Shown here: positions 16,209 through 25,420 of the stretch, in pieces
Numbering within the stretch: position 1 is the stretch's first letter
Layout: each line of letters opens with the position of its first letter
Translations under genes and position numbers: made by a program
The notes under the pieces: model-generated
The model's input: the letters and a program-made list of their open reading frames with translations, nothing else
The model's database searches: none
Told to the model about the DNA's origin: nothing
Source: an uncultured Bacteroidia bacterium
Lineage (GTDB): Bacteria; Bacteroidota; Bacteroidia; Bacteroidales; F082
Assembly: GCA_902767725.1 (NCBI GenBank)
Contig: CACXIM010000003.1
Coordinates: 1-64,000 of the forward strand
DNA: 64,000 nt
Reading direction: 5' to 3'

Positions 16209-19200
16209 ATGAAAAGACTATTCCTACCCCTATTCTTGCTCTGCCTCGCGGCTTGCAACACGCAGCCCAAGGCCGACTTTGTCACTGACCCAGCCAAATA
16301 TGTCGATCCTTTTATCGGCACAGGCGGTCACGGCCACACCTTCCCAGGCGCCACGGTGCCTTTCGGCATGGTGCAGTTCAGCCCCGACACCCGCATGAAC
16401 GACTGGGACGGCTGCTCGGGTTACCACACCTCCGACAACACCATCCTCGGCTTCAGCACCACCCACCTCAGCGGCACGGGCTGCTCCGATTATGGAGATT
16501 TTAGGTTTATGCCGTTTACGGAAGATTTTATGTTGGACAGCGATTTGCCAAACAAAGCAGTTTATGACCATTACGATTCTCTTTATAACCATTCAGCTTT
16601 CAAACACGAAGATGAAAATGCCCGAGCTGGTTATTATTCCGTAGTTTTGGACGATAGTGTGAAAGTAGAACTGACTACGGGTGACCGTATTGGCATGATG
16701 CGTTGTACTTATCCGAAAGATAAAGTCGGACATTTGATGCTTGATATGTGGCATGGTGTCAATGATGAATTTGTATATGAATCACAGCTAGACGTGGAAA
16801 ATGACCATGCCATCAGTGGTTTCCGCCGTACGCGCGACTGGGCAAACGACCAATACCTTTATTTTTATGCGGAGTTTTCAAAACCTTTTGCTGTGGATCC
16901 TTTTTATGAACCTCATTTCAGATATGATGCTGGTGATTTTTCAGGTGAAACAATGGTTGATGGGGAGTCTGTGCACAAAATACCTAATCTAAAGGTTAAG
17001 AAAGTCTATTTTCTATTCCCCGATTCTATGGGTGAGCCGATCACCATGCGCATTGCCATCTCCGCCGTCGATGTGGAAGGTGCAAAGAACAACTTGAAAG
17101 CCGAACTCGCTGACGGTGACTTCGACTTTGATGCCTTGAAGCAAAAGGCCTACGACAAGTGGAACAAGGAGCTGAAACGCTACGAGGTGGCCGACAACAA
17201 CGAATCGAACAAAACGGTTTTCTATACGGCTCTCTATCACTGCATGGTGGCTCCCAACCTCTTCAGCGATGCCGACGGCCGCTACCGTGCCCACGATTTG
17301 AAGGTTTACAAATCAGAAAGACCTGTCTATACGGTCTTTTCCTTGTGGGATACCTTCCGCAGCCTGCACCCGCTCTTCAGCCTGATGCAGCGCGAACGTA
17401 CACTTGATTTCATCAACACCTTTATTAATAAGTACGAGACCAATCCGCATCACATGCTGCCCATCTGGGAATTGGCCGCCAACGAGACCTACTGCATGAT
17501 TGGTAACCACGCCATCCCCGTCATCGCCGACGCCTATTTTGCCGGCATCCGCGACTTCGACACGGAAAAGGCTCTCGAAGCCATGGTGGCAAGCTCAAAG
17601 GACAACTTCCGTGGCATGGGCGTCTACATGAAATACGGCTATATCCCGATTGAGGTCGAAGGCGAGGCTACTTCCAAGACCCTTGAATATGCCTACGACG
17701 ATTGGTGCGTGGCCCGCATGGCCGAGGCCATGGGCAAGGCCGATATTGCTAAGGAATTCTACGCTCGCGCACAGAACTATAAGAACATCTACAATCCTGA
17801 GAACCAGTTCTTCCAAGGCCGCCGCAATGGGGGCTGGATGAAGCCTTTCGACCCCGCACAGGTCAACTTCACCTTGACGGAGGCTAATTCCTACCAATAC
17901 GGTTTCTTTGTGCCGCAGGATGTGAACGGTCACATCGACCTGATGGGCGGTCGTGAGGCTTACGCTGCCAAGCTCGATGGTCTTTTCAACGCGCCTGAAA
18001 ACCTGACGGGTCGTGTGCAGCCTGATATCACGGGCCTCATCGGACAATACGCCCACGGCAACGAGCCGAGCCACAACACGGTGTATATGTACAACTTTGT
18101 CGGTCAGCCAATCAAGACACAGAAATATGTGAAGCAGGTGATGGACGACTTCTATACCGACCGCCGCGATGGCTATGCCGGCAACGAGGACTGCGGCCAG
18201 ATGTCGGCTTGGGGTGTGTTCTCCGCAATGGGCTTCTATCCTGCCACACCCGCCTCGGGTTATTATGTCTTAGGTCTGCCGCGCTTCGAGAGAACGAGGC
18301 TGACCTTTGAGAACGGCAAACAGTTTGAGGTCATCGCTAAGAATCTGAGCGACAAGAATTGCTACGTGCAGTCGGTGAAACTGAATGGCAAGCCTTTGGA
18401 ACGCAGTTATATCACCTTTGAAGAAGTATATAGCGGCGGCAACTTGGAGTTCACCATGACCGACCAACCCAATTCCACTTGGGCTACGCAACCTGAGAAC
18501 TGCCCCGTGGTGCGTATCCCCACCGAGAGCATCGTCATCGTCCCGACTATCAATGCCAATTCCGACACCTTCTTCGACAGCCTCATGGTCAGCATGAGTC
18601 ATCCTGTGGAAGGCGTGAAGATTTACTATACCATGGATGGCACCGACCCGAGAGAAAATGGTCAGCTTTTCGAGCAACCGCTTTGTCTGAAGGACAATGC
18701 CACAGTACGAGCCGCTGCTGAGCAGGATGGCCGTTGGAGCTTGCCCATCGACGCCCAGTATTATCTGATCGATGCGCGTCATTCGGTGAAATTGGAGAAC
18801 ATGTATAACGAACAATATGCCGCTGGTGGTCTCAAAGCCTTGATCGACCATCAACGTGGTGGTGAAAACTTCCGCACAGGCTCGTGGCAAGGCTATTATG
18901 GCGTCGACCTGATTGCCACCGTCGATTTGGGCCAAAGCAAGAAAATCAACCGCTTGGCTGGCAGCTTCTTGCAGGAGATCTACTCCTGGATTTGGATGCC
19001 TACCGAGGTGGAGTATTTCGTCAGTGACGACGGAAAGAACTTCCGCAGCGTGGGAAAAGTGAAGAACGAAGTGCCTCAAGATGCCGATGGCGCTTTCATC
19101 CAAGAGATGGAAGTGCGTCCGCGCACCAGTGCCCGCTATGTGAAGATGGTGGCCAAGACCATAGGCACCTGCCCCGAAGGTCATGTGGGCGCCGGACAGA

Positions 19201-19238
19201 AGGCTTGGATCTTCTGTGATGAACTGGTGATAGAATGA
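16209..19238 (+). CDS. GH92 α-mannosidase lipoprotein with C-terminal chitobiase-like and discoidin-like domains
   Basis: GH92 enzymes are calcium-dependent exo-α-mannosidases (mostly α-1,2 or α-1,3) that act on N-glycan or yeast mannan. The 1009-residue protein starts with a lipoprotein signal (MKRLFLPLFLLCLAACNTQ; start 16209), so it is probably surface or periplasm anchored through its Cys. Family motifs seen: PFIGTGGHGHTFPGATVPFGM near residue 35, PHHMLPIWELAANET, and NEDCGQMSAWGVFSAMGFYP (about 659-678). After the GH92 region comes a CHB_HEX_C-like segment (VKIYYTMDGTDPRENG) and a discoidin/F5-8C-like C-terminus (VDLGQSKKINRLAGSF, ARYVKMVAKTIG). Codon use between about 16490 and 17035 becomes clearly more A/T-ending than in the rest of the gene, suggesting mosaic origin. 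Substrate linkage cannot be told from sequence. Confidence 0.93.
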   Translation: MKRLFLPLFLLCLAACNTQPKADFVTDPAKYVDPFIGTGGHGHTFPGATVPFGMVQFSPDTRMNDWDGCSGYHTSDNTILGFSTTHLSGTGCSDYGDFRFMPFTEDFMLDSDLPNKAVYDHYDSLYNHSAFKHEDENARAGYYSVVLDDSVKVELTTGDRIGMMRCTYPKDKVGHLMLDMWHGVNDEFVYESQLDVENDHAISGFRRTRDWANDQYLYFYAEFSKPFAVDPFYEPHFRYDAGDFSGETMVDGESVHKIPNLKVKKVYFLFPDSMGEPITMRIAISAVDVEGAKNNLKAELADGDFDFDALKQKAYDKWNKELKRYEVADNNESNKTVFYTALYHCMVAPNLFSDADGRYRAHDLKVYKSERPVYTVFSLWDTFRSLHPLFSLMQRERTLDFINTFINKYETNPHHMLPIWELAANETYCMIGNHAIPVIADAYFAGIRDFDTEKALEAMVASSKDNFRGMGVYMKYGYIPIEVEGEATSKTLEYAYDDWCVARMAEAMGKADIAKEFYARAQNYKNIYNPENQFFQGRRNGGWMKPFDPAQVNFTLTEANSYQYGFFVPQDVNGHIDLMGGREAYAAKLDGLFNAPENLTGRVQPDITGLIGQYAHGNEPSHNTVYMYNFVGQPIKTQKYVKQVMDDFYTDRRDGYAGNEDCGQMSAWGVFSAMGFYPATPASGYYVLGLPRFERTRLTFENGKQFEVIAKNLSDKNCYVQSVKLNGKPLERSYITFEEVYSGGNLEFTMTDQPNSTWATQPENCPVVRIPTESIVIVPTINANSDTFFDSLMVSMSHPVEGVKIYYTMDGTDPRENGQLFEQPLCLKDNATVRAAAEQDGRWSLPIDAQYYLIDARHSVKLENMYNEQYAAGGLKALIDHQRGGENFRTGSWQGYYGVDLIATVDLGQSKKINRLAGSFLQEIYSWIWMPTEVEYFVSDDGKNFRSVGKVKNEVPQDADGAFIQEMEVRPRTSARYVKMVAKTIGTCPEGHVGAGQKAWIFCDELVIE

Positions 19239-19285
19239 CGTCCCAAAGGGACGATACTTTATTAACCGTAGGTCGCGACCTACGG
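19239..19285. repeat. Two adjacent palindromes after GH92
   Basis: CGTCCC-aaa-GGGACG (19239-19253) begins at the base after the GH92 stop codon, and a perfect 20-bp palindrome CCGTAGGTCGCGACCTACGG follows at 19266-19285. They may act as 3' mRNA hairpins. The outer arms CCGTAGG/CCTACGG echo the core of the palindromes at the left edge of the window. Confidence 0.75.
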
Positions 19286-19319
19286 GATTAGCAAACAACA
19301 AATCTCAAAATAACTAACA

Positions 19320-20537
19320 ATGAAAGAATCCATCGTAATTCTCGCCGGCGGCGGTCCGGCACCAGGAATCAACACGGTCATCAGCACCGTGGCAAAGACC
19401 TTCCTCAAGGATGGTTATCGCGTACTCGGCCTCAACGACGGCTACAAGAATCTTTTCCAACCCAATCCCGACGTGGTCGAGATGGACTTCCTCTATGCCG
19501 ATGCCATCCTCAAGCAGGGCGGTTCGGCCTTGAAGATGAGTCGTTACAAACCGAAGAACGAAGAGTTTAACACTGATTTCTTTGTGAAGAACAACATCAA
19601 GTTGTTGGTCACCATTGGCGGCGATGACACCGCTTCGACGGCCAACCGCATCTCGAAGTTCTTGGCCAATAGTGGTTTCCCCATCCAAAACATCCACGTG
19701 CCCAAGACCATAGACAATGACTTGCCGCTGCCAGAGGGTAGCCCAACTTTCGGCTATTACTCTGCAAAAGATGCCGCTGTGCATCTGGTGCAGACCATCT
19801 ATGAAGATGCCCGTACGAGCGGCAATTGGTTTGTAGTGTCGGCCATGGGTCGTGAAGCCGGTCACTTGGCCTTTGGTATGACTTCGGCTTGCCACTGCCC
19901 GATGGTGGTCATTCCTGAGATGTTCAACAACGCCCAGGTGACTTTCGATGCTATCATTAAGTTGGTGGTCAGCTCCATCGTGAAACGCAAACTGTTGGGT
20001 GTCAACTATGGTGTGGCCATCATCAGTGAGGGTGTGTTCCACTTCATGAGCGATGAGGAAATTGAGAAGTCGGGTGTGGCCTTCACCTACGACGAACACG
20101 GCCATCCTGAGTTGGGTAACGTCAGTAAGGCCCACATCTTCAACCTCTTGCTGCAACAAAGACTGAAAGCATTAGGCATCAACGTGAAGAGCCGTCCTGT
20201 TGAAATCGGCTACGGCATCCGTTGCGTGGAACCTAATGGTTACGACCTGACTTACTGCTCCCTGTTGGGTTATGGCGTGAAGAAACTCTTCGACAAGGGC
20301 GTGAGTGGCGCTATGGTCACCACCAACCCGAAGGGTGAAATCATGCCTTTGTACTTGAAAGATGTGGAAGACGAGAACGGCAAGATTAAACCGCGTTTGG
20401 TGAATCTGAGCGGCCCCAAGGCTGAACTCATCTTCAACGAGGGTTTGCAGTACATCTCGCCTGTCGACTACATCACGGCAAAGGCTTATTTGCCCAATCC
20501 TGAGGAATACGATTTCAAGAAGATCCTGAAATGGTAA
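19320..20537 (+). CDS. 6-phosphofructokinase, PPi-dependent type
   Basis: This enzyme converts fructose 6-phosphate to fructose 1,6-bisphosphate in glycolysis. The 405-residue protein has the PFK signatures ILAGGGPAPGIN (8-18), GGDDT (100-104), PKTIDND (128-134) and MGREAGHLA. The second Asp in GGDD and the Lys in PKTIDND are the residues that mark pyrophosphate-dependent PFK (ATP enzymes have GGDG and PGTIDND), so PPi is the likely phosphate donor and the reaction is likely reversible. Start ATG 19320. It is followed immediately by the first composite repeat, and is convergent with the C10 peptidase gene. The PPi assignment is inferred from those two residues. Confidence 0.92.
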   Translation: MKESIVILAGGGPAPGINTVISTVAKTFLKDGYRVLGLNDGYKNLFQPNPDVVEMDFLYADAILKQGGSALKMSRYKPKNEEFNTDFFVKNNIKLLVTIGGDDTASTANRISKFLANSGFPIQNIHVPKTIDNDLPLPEGSPTFGYYSAKDAAVHLVQTIYEDARTSGNWFVVSAMGREAGHLAFGMTSACHCPMVVIPEMFNNAQVTFDAIIKLVVSSIVKRKLLGVNYGVAIISEGVFHFMSDEEIEKSGVAFTYDEHGHPELGNVSKAHIFNLLLQQRLKALGINVKSRPVEIGYGIRCVEPNGYDLTYCSLLGYGVKKLFDKGVSGAMVTTNPKGEIMPLYLKDVEDENGKIKPRLVNLSGPKAELIFNEGLQYISPVDYITAKAYLPNPEEYDFKKILKW

Positions 20538-20676
20538 GAGGTTCCCGCCTGGTGGCGGGAATGGAGTAAGGCATAAAATAACCAGCGGCGGCTTTAGCGT
20601 TTACAGTTTGTAAGCGTTACAGGCCGCCGCGGTTTATAAAATGATTATAACTCCATTCCTGCGAAGCGGGAACCTC
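20538..20676. repeat. Composite hairpin element, copy 1 (139 bp)
   Basis: Outer inverted repeat GAGGTTCC/GGAACCTC; left arm hairpin TTCCCGCC-tggt-GGCGGGAA then ATGGAGT; right arm ACTCCATTCCTGC-gaa-GCGGGAA; inner stem GCGGCGGC/GCCGCCGC (about 20585/20623) enclosing a further stem CGTTTACA/TGTAAGCG. The element starts at the base after the phosphofructokinase stop codon and ends 6 bp from the C10 peptidase stop codon (convergent genes). Confidence 0.9.
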
Positions 20677-20682
20677 TTAGTG

Positions 20683-23049
20683 TTATTGTCTAACATTGAC
20701 TTTCTGCACCATCACGCCATTTTCATTCTCAATGCGGATAAGGTACATGCCAGCTTCCAAACGGCTTAGGTCAAGGGATGTGTTGCCGTCGGCAATAGTC
20801 TCTTGGAATGTCTGCCCCAAGAGGTTGCTGACGCTGATGTGCATCGTGCCTTGGCCTTCTACGTGGAGCAGTCCGTTGGTTGGATTGGGATAGACTTGGA
20901 TCTTGCTAACAGCGTTTTCTTTCACGTCAGTCACGGTGATGGAAACGGCTTCATCCGGAGATTCGCAATTTTCATCGTTCTTGACGTAAACGGAAGTGAC
21001 CCCATAGCCATAGCCTCCACATTGGTTTTCAACGAGATTGTCGAAAAACTCGTATTGCATGGCACCAGTAAAGGGAATCTCGGCAATGGGCTCTTCATCC
21101 TTGTATATTGCTTCGGCGCGATAAACATTGAAATGGTCGAGGTATGTAGTGTTTTCAGGGCGGTCCCAAGTGAGGTAGGCACCGTATTCTTCATTGGTGT
21201 TCCATTGGTACGTGCCTTCAAGGTTCAGTACAGGATAGCAAGCCAGCGGGGCTTCCTCGCAGTTGTTCTCGTAGGACAGGAAGATGCCATCTTCGAGGTC
21301 GGAGGAAGTGAAGAGTTCGTTGCCTGCATAGTCGAGGATGGTGAAAGAGCATTCAAAGTCGGTGTCGTGTTCTTCGTAGGCATGATACCAGCCGTGGTTC
21401 CAGATGAAGTTGAGGTTGCCACGCAACAATGGCAGGTCGACCACCAATGCCGTGCCTTGCGTCATGGTGACCACTGCGATGCGTTGGCCGCTTTCGGAGG
21501 TCACGCTGATGGCGGCGCCTTTCCAGCCGTTGCCACCATCGTCATGGAGTTGGAAGACAACGTTGCATTTTTCGCCTACGAGCACGCTGCGATAGGTGGT
21601 GCGGCTGATGCCGGCTTCGTTGGTCACATAAATGGCATATTCGTAGAGGCCAGGTTCGAGGCCATTGTCTTCGTATTCCATGTCGGCACCCACTTGGGCG
21701 TTGGTCAGTTCGGCGATGACCTCGAAATTGCGGCGGATAGTGACGGAAGTGATGTTGGTCAAAGCATTGCCGTTGAGGTCGAGGGTGGGGTTGGTCCAAG
21801 TGAGGCGGACGGCATCCAAGGTGGTTTCCTCGATGGCAGCCATCTTGTCCACACTGTCGGGACGGCTATAGTAAACGTCGCCTTGCGGGATGATGTGACC
21901 TGTGAAGCCATTGTAGGTGTTGAAGGCATAACGTGTGGTGTTGAGCGCACCGATGGGGCACCAGGCGTTGTCGCGACCGCTCCAGCCCCAGTTGAAGTGG
22001 AAATAGTCGTTTTCATCGTAGCCGTCGCACACGTATGCATGGCCTCCCGCTCCAGTGTCGTCTTGACCGCTGTAGTAGAGGGGTAGGAGCTCGTCCAAAC
22101 CGCCATCTTTCAGCATCTGGGCCCATTCTTCGTTGCTATAGCCCCAGCCCGGCCACCAACCACCTCCGTAGTTGGTCACATGGTCTTCGCAGTTATAACG
22201 GAAATAGTTGCGAAGCGCTTCTGGCACCATTTCTGAGTAGGCGCCACTGCCACTACCGCTGTATTGCATATCGACGGAAATGCCTAGATGGTGTAGCAAT
22301 TGGGCTATTTCGAAGTATTCCTCTTCGGTGCTGGTTGAGTCAAGGGTATTAGGCATCAGCTCGAAATGGTATTCGGTTTCGCCAAAGTTGGCACTTTGTT
22401 GGGCATAACCTTGAGGGTTGTAGCTATGTGAGCCCACACCTTGGGCAGGCCATTCCCAAAACTTCATCACCATACCCATGGCCGTGGCCACGCAACCGGC
22501 GTACACATGACCGCCACTGCCTTCAGGGTCTTCAGGGCATTGGCTGTTCCAAGGGAAGTTCTGGTTCCAGAGGGTTTGGCAAAGCGGGCCTACCACGGCA
22601 CGGGTCTGTTGGCCGCGGTTGAGGCTACCTGTCGTGGACACAGCGTTCCATTCTGCGACAATGTCGGGCGTGGCACTGAGGTTGTGCTCGCGGACGTATT
22701 GGATCTCTTCGCAGAAACCGTTCAGGGTATAGCCGAAGCCTTCTGAAATGTTGTTCGGGTCGAATGAGCCCGTGGTGGAGTAGGCGAGGATAGGCTTCAC
22801 GCGGTCGTCAGCCGCCACGATGACGAAGCCATCGCCGTTGCTGACGTTGAAGACGTAGTAGTCGGTGGCGTCGCGGTTGGCGGCTACAGAGACCAGATCC
22901 AGTTGGATGTCAGCGTTTTTCTGGCTGAGGGTAGTGGTGCTCAAGAACTTGGCACCTAGTTTTTGCGCCTTCTGCTGGCTGACGGGACCGGCCAACAAGT
23001 TGCCCAAAGTGAGGGCTGCAAGGCATAAGGAAAGAATGGTTTTTCTCAT
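20683..23049 (-). CDS. Secreted C10 family cysteine peptidase (streptopain-like) with T9SS sorting domain
   Basis: This 788-residue protein has a signal peptide (MRKTILSLCLAALTLGNLLAG), a Spi/inhibitor-type propeptide (about 22-125; VFNVSNGDGFVIVAADDRVKPILAYS), then the C10 catalytic domain with nucleophile Cys186 (HVYAGCVATAMGMVMKFW) and His337 (GGHAYVCDGY), followed by the conserved FHFNWGWSG. Residues after ~400 form FN3-like or other β-sandwich modules, and the C-terminus (IQVYPNPTNGLLHVEG to VQKVNVRQ) is a type A T9SS sorting domain. C10 peptidases include streptopain, interpain A and PrtT. Likely role: secreted protein digestion, as a zymogen activated by propeptide removal. No clear -7 box was found upstream. 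Confidence 0.93.
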   Translation of the reverse strand: MRKTILSLCLAALTLGNLLAGPVSQQKAQKLGAKFLSTTTLSQKNADIQLDLVSVAANRDATDYYVFNVSNGDGFVIVAADDRVKPILAYSTTGSFDPNNISEGFGYTLNGFCEEIQYVREHNLSATPDIVAEWNAVSTTGSLNRGQQTRAVVGPLCQTLWNQNFPWNSQCPEDPEGSGGHVYAGCVATAMGMVMKFWEWPAQGVGSHSYNPQGYAQQSANFGETEYHFELMPNTLDSTSTEEEYFEIAQLLHHLGISVDMQYSGSGSGAYSEMVPEALRNYFRYNCEDHVTNYGGGWWPGWGYSNEEWAQMLKDGGLDELLPLYYSGQDDTGAGGHAYVCDGYDENDYFHFNWGWSGRDNAWCPIGALNTTRYAFNTYNGFTGHIIPQGDVYYSRPDSVDKMAAIEETTLDAVRLTWTNPTLDLNGNALTNITSVTIRRNFEVIAELTNAQVGADMEYEDNGLEPGLYEYAIYVTNEAGISRTTYRSVLVGEKCNVVFQLHDDGGNGWKGAAISVTSESGQRIAVVTMTQGTALVVDLPLLRGNLNFIWNHGWYHAYEEHDTDFECSFTILDYAGNELFTSSDLEDGIFLSYENNCEEAPLACYPVLNLEGTYQWNTNEEYGAYLTWDRPENTTYLDHFNVYRAEAIYKDEEPIAEIPFTGAMQYEFFDNLVENQCGGYGYGVTSVYVKNDENCESPDEAVSITVTDVKENAVSKIQVYPNPTNGLLHVEGQGTMHISVSNLLGQTFQETIADGNTSLDLSRLEAGMYLIRIENENGVMVQKVNVRQ

Positions 23050-23136
23050 CGTTTAAACTATTGTTTGTTTGACTATTATAGACGTTTATTATTAGGTGCA
23101 ATGCAGCAAAAAGAAATAACGAATTCTCGAACTCTT

Positions 23137-23544
23137 TTAATAAAAACCTTCACTGAGTGCTATGGCATAGATGACAATGTAAAAGATCCATAAAGGAATC
23201 ATTACGATGCTGAGAATAAGTCCTACCTTTGAAGTGATGCGACCAGCGTTGAGCATGCCTTCTCCAGTATAGGTATCGGGGTTGGCAGCAATGGCATCGT
23301 AGCCTTCATTTGCTTTTCTTTTTCCAATGGCGGACAAAATGAAACCGGGGATAATCAGCGAGCTGAAATTGATGGATAGGATGCCAAGCACCATCGAGGC
23401 GATGGCTGTGGGAGCAAGTAGTTTGCCTTGTTGTTTTGCAGGTTTGGCTGGCCTTAGGGGTGCAAAGCATTGAGGACAGACTTCTTCTGTTTCGTCAACC
23501 CAAGCCCCGCAATAGGGGCATTTGATTTTTGTATCTTCGTTCAT
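23137..23544 (-). CDS. Zinc-ribbon / DUF4190-like membrane protein
   Basis: This 135-residue protein begins with a zinc ribbon (CPYCGAWVDETEEVCPQC, residues 9-26) and continues with a pair of hydrophobic segments (LLAPTAIASMVLGILSINFSSLIIPGFILSAIG and VGLILSIVMIPLWIFYIVIYAIAL) separated by a short polar loop, the plan of DUF4190-type membrane proteins. Its stop lies 92 bp from the C10 start and it lies 19 bp after ettA, so it may be co-transcribed with ettA. No function is known. Confidence 0.7.
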   Translation of the reverse strand: MNEDTKIKCPYCGAWVDETEEVCPQCFAPLRPAKPAKQQGKLLAPTAIASMVLGILSINFSSLIIPGFILSAIGKRKANEGYDAIAANPDTYTGEGMLNAGRITSKVGLILSIVMIPLWIFYIVIYAIALSEGFY

Positions 23545-23563
23545 GATATTACTTTTTAATGGG

Positions 23564-25240
23564 TTATTCTTTCAGTTTCTTGTATCTGAAACGTTTGGGT
23601 TCAACATTGCCGAGGCGTTTCATCTTGTTTTCCTCGTATTCCGAGTAGCTGCCCTCGAAGAAATAGACCTGCGAGTTGCCCTCGAAGGCGAGGATGTGTG
23701 TGGCCACACGGTCGAGGAACCAGCGGTCGTGGCTGATGATGACGGCGCAACCGGCAAAGTTTTCCAAGCCTTCCTCCAAAGCACGGAGCGTGTTCACGTC
23801 GATGTCGTTGGTAGGCTCGTCCAAGAGGAGCACGTTGGCTTCCTGCTTCAATGTCAATGCTAAATGCATGCGGTTGCGTTCACCACCCGACAGCACACCG
23901 GCCTTCTTCTGTTGGTCGTTGCCGCCAAAGTTGAAACGCGAGACGTAAGCACGCGAGTTCATGCTACGCTTGCCCAACTGAATCAATTCATTGCCTCCGC
24001 TGATGACTTCCCAAACGGTTTTCTCAGGGTCGATGTCGGCATGTTGTTGGTCGACGTAGCCAATTTTCACGGTCTCACCGACCTCAAAGGTGCCAGAGTC
24101 GGGTTTCTCCAAGCCCATGATGAGGCGGAACAGCGTGGTCTTGCCTGCACCGTTGGGACCGATGACGCCCACGATGCCACCTTGTGGCAGACTAAAATTC
24201 AAGTTTTCGAACAAGAGCTTGTCACCGTATGCCTTGGTAACATCATGTGCTTCAATGACTTTTGTGCCCAGACGGTCGCCATTAGGAATGTAGATTTCGA
24301 GTTTCTCTTCCTTCTCTTTAACATCCTCGTTGAGCATCTTCTCGTACGACTCCAAACGGGCTTTGCCCTTGGCGTGACGTGCCTTGGGTGCCATGCGCAC
24401 CCACTCCAGCTCGCGTTCGAGGGTTTTGCGACGCTTGCTCTCAGTCTTTTCTTCCATCGCTAGACGAGCAGTCTTTTGGTCGAGCCATGAGGAATAGTTG
24501 CCCTTCCACGGGATGCCTTCGCCACGGTCGAGTTCGAGAATCCATCCGGCCACGTGGTCGAGGAAGTAACGGTCGTGGGTGACGGCGATGACGGTGCCTT
24601 TGTACTGCTGCAGGTGGCTCTCCAGCCATTGGATGCTTTCGGCATCGAGGTGGTTGGTGGGCTCGTCGAGGAGCAGGATGTCGGGCTCTTGCAGGAGCAG
24701 GCGACAGAGAGCCACGCGGCGACGTTCGCCTCCCGAGAGGTTACGCACAGGTGTGTCGCCATCGGGACAGTTGAGGGCGTCCATGGCGCGCTCCAACTTG
24801 TTGTCGAGTTCCCAGGCATCGTGCTGTTCGATGAGTTCGGTCAGCTCGCCCTGTCGTGCAATCAGCTTGTCGAAGTCGGCGTCAGGCTCGGCGAACTTGT
24901 TGTTGATTTCCTCGTATTCCTTGAGGATATCAACGATTTCCTGCACGCCTTCCTCCACCACTTGCTTGACCGTTTTGTTGTCGTCGAGTTGTGGCTCTTG
25001 GTCGAGCATCCCGACCGAATAGCCGGGCGAGAAGACCACTTCGCCGTTATAGGATTTTTCCTTGCCCGCAATGATGCGCAGCAGGGTGGATTTCCCCGCT
25101 CCATTCAAGCCGATGATGCCGATTTTGGCGCCATAGAAGAAGGAGAGGTAGATGTCTTTCAATATTTGTCGTGAAGGCGGGATGATCTTGCTCACGCCTA
25201 CCATCGAGAAGATGATTTTTTTGTCGTCGGGTTGTGCCAT
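23564..25240 (-). CDS. ettA: ABC-F ATPase, energy-dependent translational throttle protein EttA
   Basis: EttA binds the ribosomal E site and gates the first peptide bond according to the ATP/ADP ratio. The 558-residue length equals that of the family. Two ABC domains in tandem without membrane segments: Walker A GLNGAGKST (44-52) and GPNGAGKTT (second half), signatures LSGGERRRVALC and LSGGERNRMHLA, Walker B LLLDEPTNHLD and LLLDEPTNDID, with the ABC-F linker (KTARLAMEEKTESKRRKTLERELEW) and the EttA-type arm between. The start ATG at 25240 is followed 5' by a tandem repeat block rather than a recognisable promoter. Confident call. Confidence 0.93.
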   Translation of the reverse strand: MAQPDDKKIIFSMVGVSKIIPPSRQILKDIYLSFFYGAKIGIIGLNGAGKSTLLRIIAGKEKSYNGEVVFSPGYSVGMLDQEPQLDDNKTVKQVVEEGVQEIVDILKEYEEINNKFAEPDADFDKLIARQGELTELIEQHDAWELDNKLERAMDALNCPDGDTPVRNLSGGERRRVALCRLLLQEPDILLLDEPTNHLDAESIQWLESHLQQYKGTVIAVTHDRYFLDHVAGWILELDRGEGIPWKGNYSSWLDQKTARLAMEEKTESKRRKTLERELEWVRMAPKARHAKGKARLESYEKMLNEDVKEKEEKLEIYIPNGDRLGTKVIEAHDVTKAYGDKLLFENLNFSLPQGGIVGVIGPNGAGKTTLFRLIMGLEKPDSGTFEVGETVKIGYVDQQHADIDPEKTVWEVISGGNELIQLGKRSMNSRAYVSRFNFGGNDQQKKAGVLSGGERNRMHLALTLKQEANVLLLDEPTNDIDVNTLRALEEGLENFAGCAVIISHDRWFLDRVATHILAFEGNSQVYFFEGSYSEYEENKMKRLGNVEPKRFRYKKLKE

Positions 25241-25241
25241 A

Positions 25242-25320
25242 TCAGTTGTTCAGTTGTCAGTTGTTCAGTTGTCAGTTGTTCAGTTGTCAGTTATTCAGTT
25301 GTTCAGTTGTTCAGTTGTTG
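25242..25320. repeat. 15-bp tandem repeats upstream of ettA
   Basis: Four consecutive 15-bp units, TCAGTTGTTCAGTTG (25242-25256, 25257-25271, 25272-25286, and 25287-25301 with one change), followed by two 10-bp remnants of TTCAGTTGT. They start 2 bp before the ettA ATG on its 5' side. A degenerate copy (cagtcgtcagttgtcagttg) at 25387-25406 forms the 3' end of the next gene. Confidence 0.9.
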
Positions 25321-25325
25321 CTTTG

Positions 25326-25420
25326 CGTCACTGCGAGGAATGTCACTGCGAGGAACGAAGCAGTCTAGAGTTGAATCTAATGCGTTCAGTCGTCAGTTGT
25401 CAGTTGGGTCATTGCGAGTT
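25326..25420. repeat. REP/MITE-like repeat (GTCACTGCGAGGA family)
   Basis: GTCACTGCGAGGA occurs as a direct repeat at 25327-25339 and 25342-25354, the second followed by ACGAAGCAGTCT; a weaker copy (GTCATTGCGAG) is at 25409-25419. This wording is common in many bacterial genomes as a dispersed palindrome-associated repeat. Confidence 0.7.

Noticed and set aside
20803..22086. Plus-strand frame of 427 codons opposite the C10 peptidase
   Set aside because: A shadow of the real gene on the other strand; no motifs, same compositional bias as other antisense frames here.
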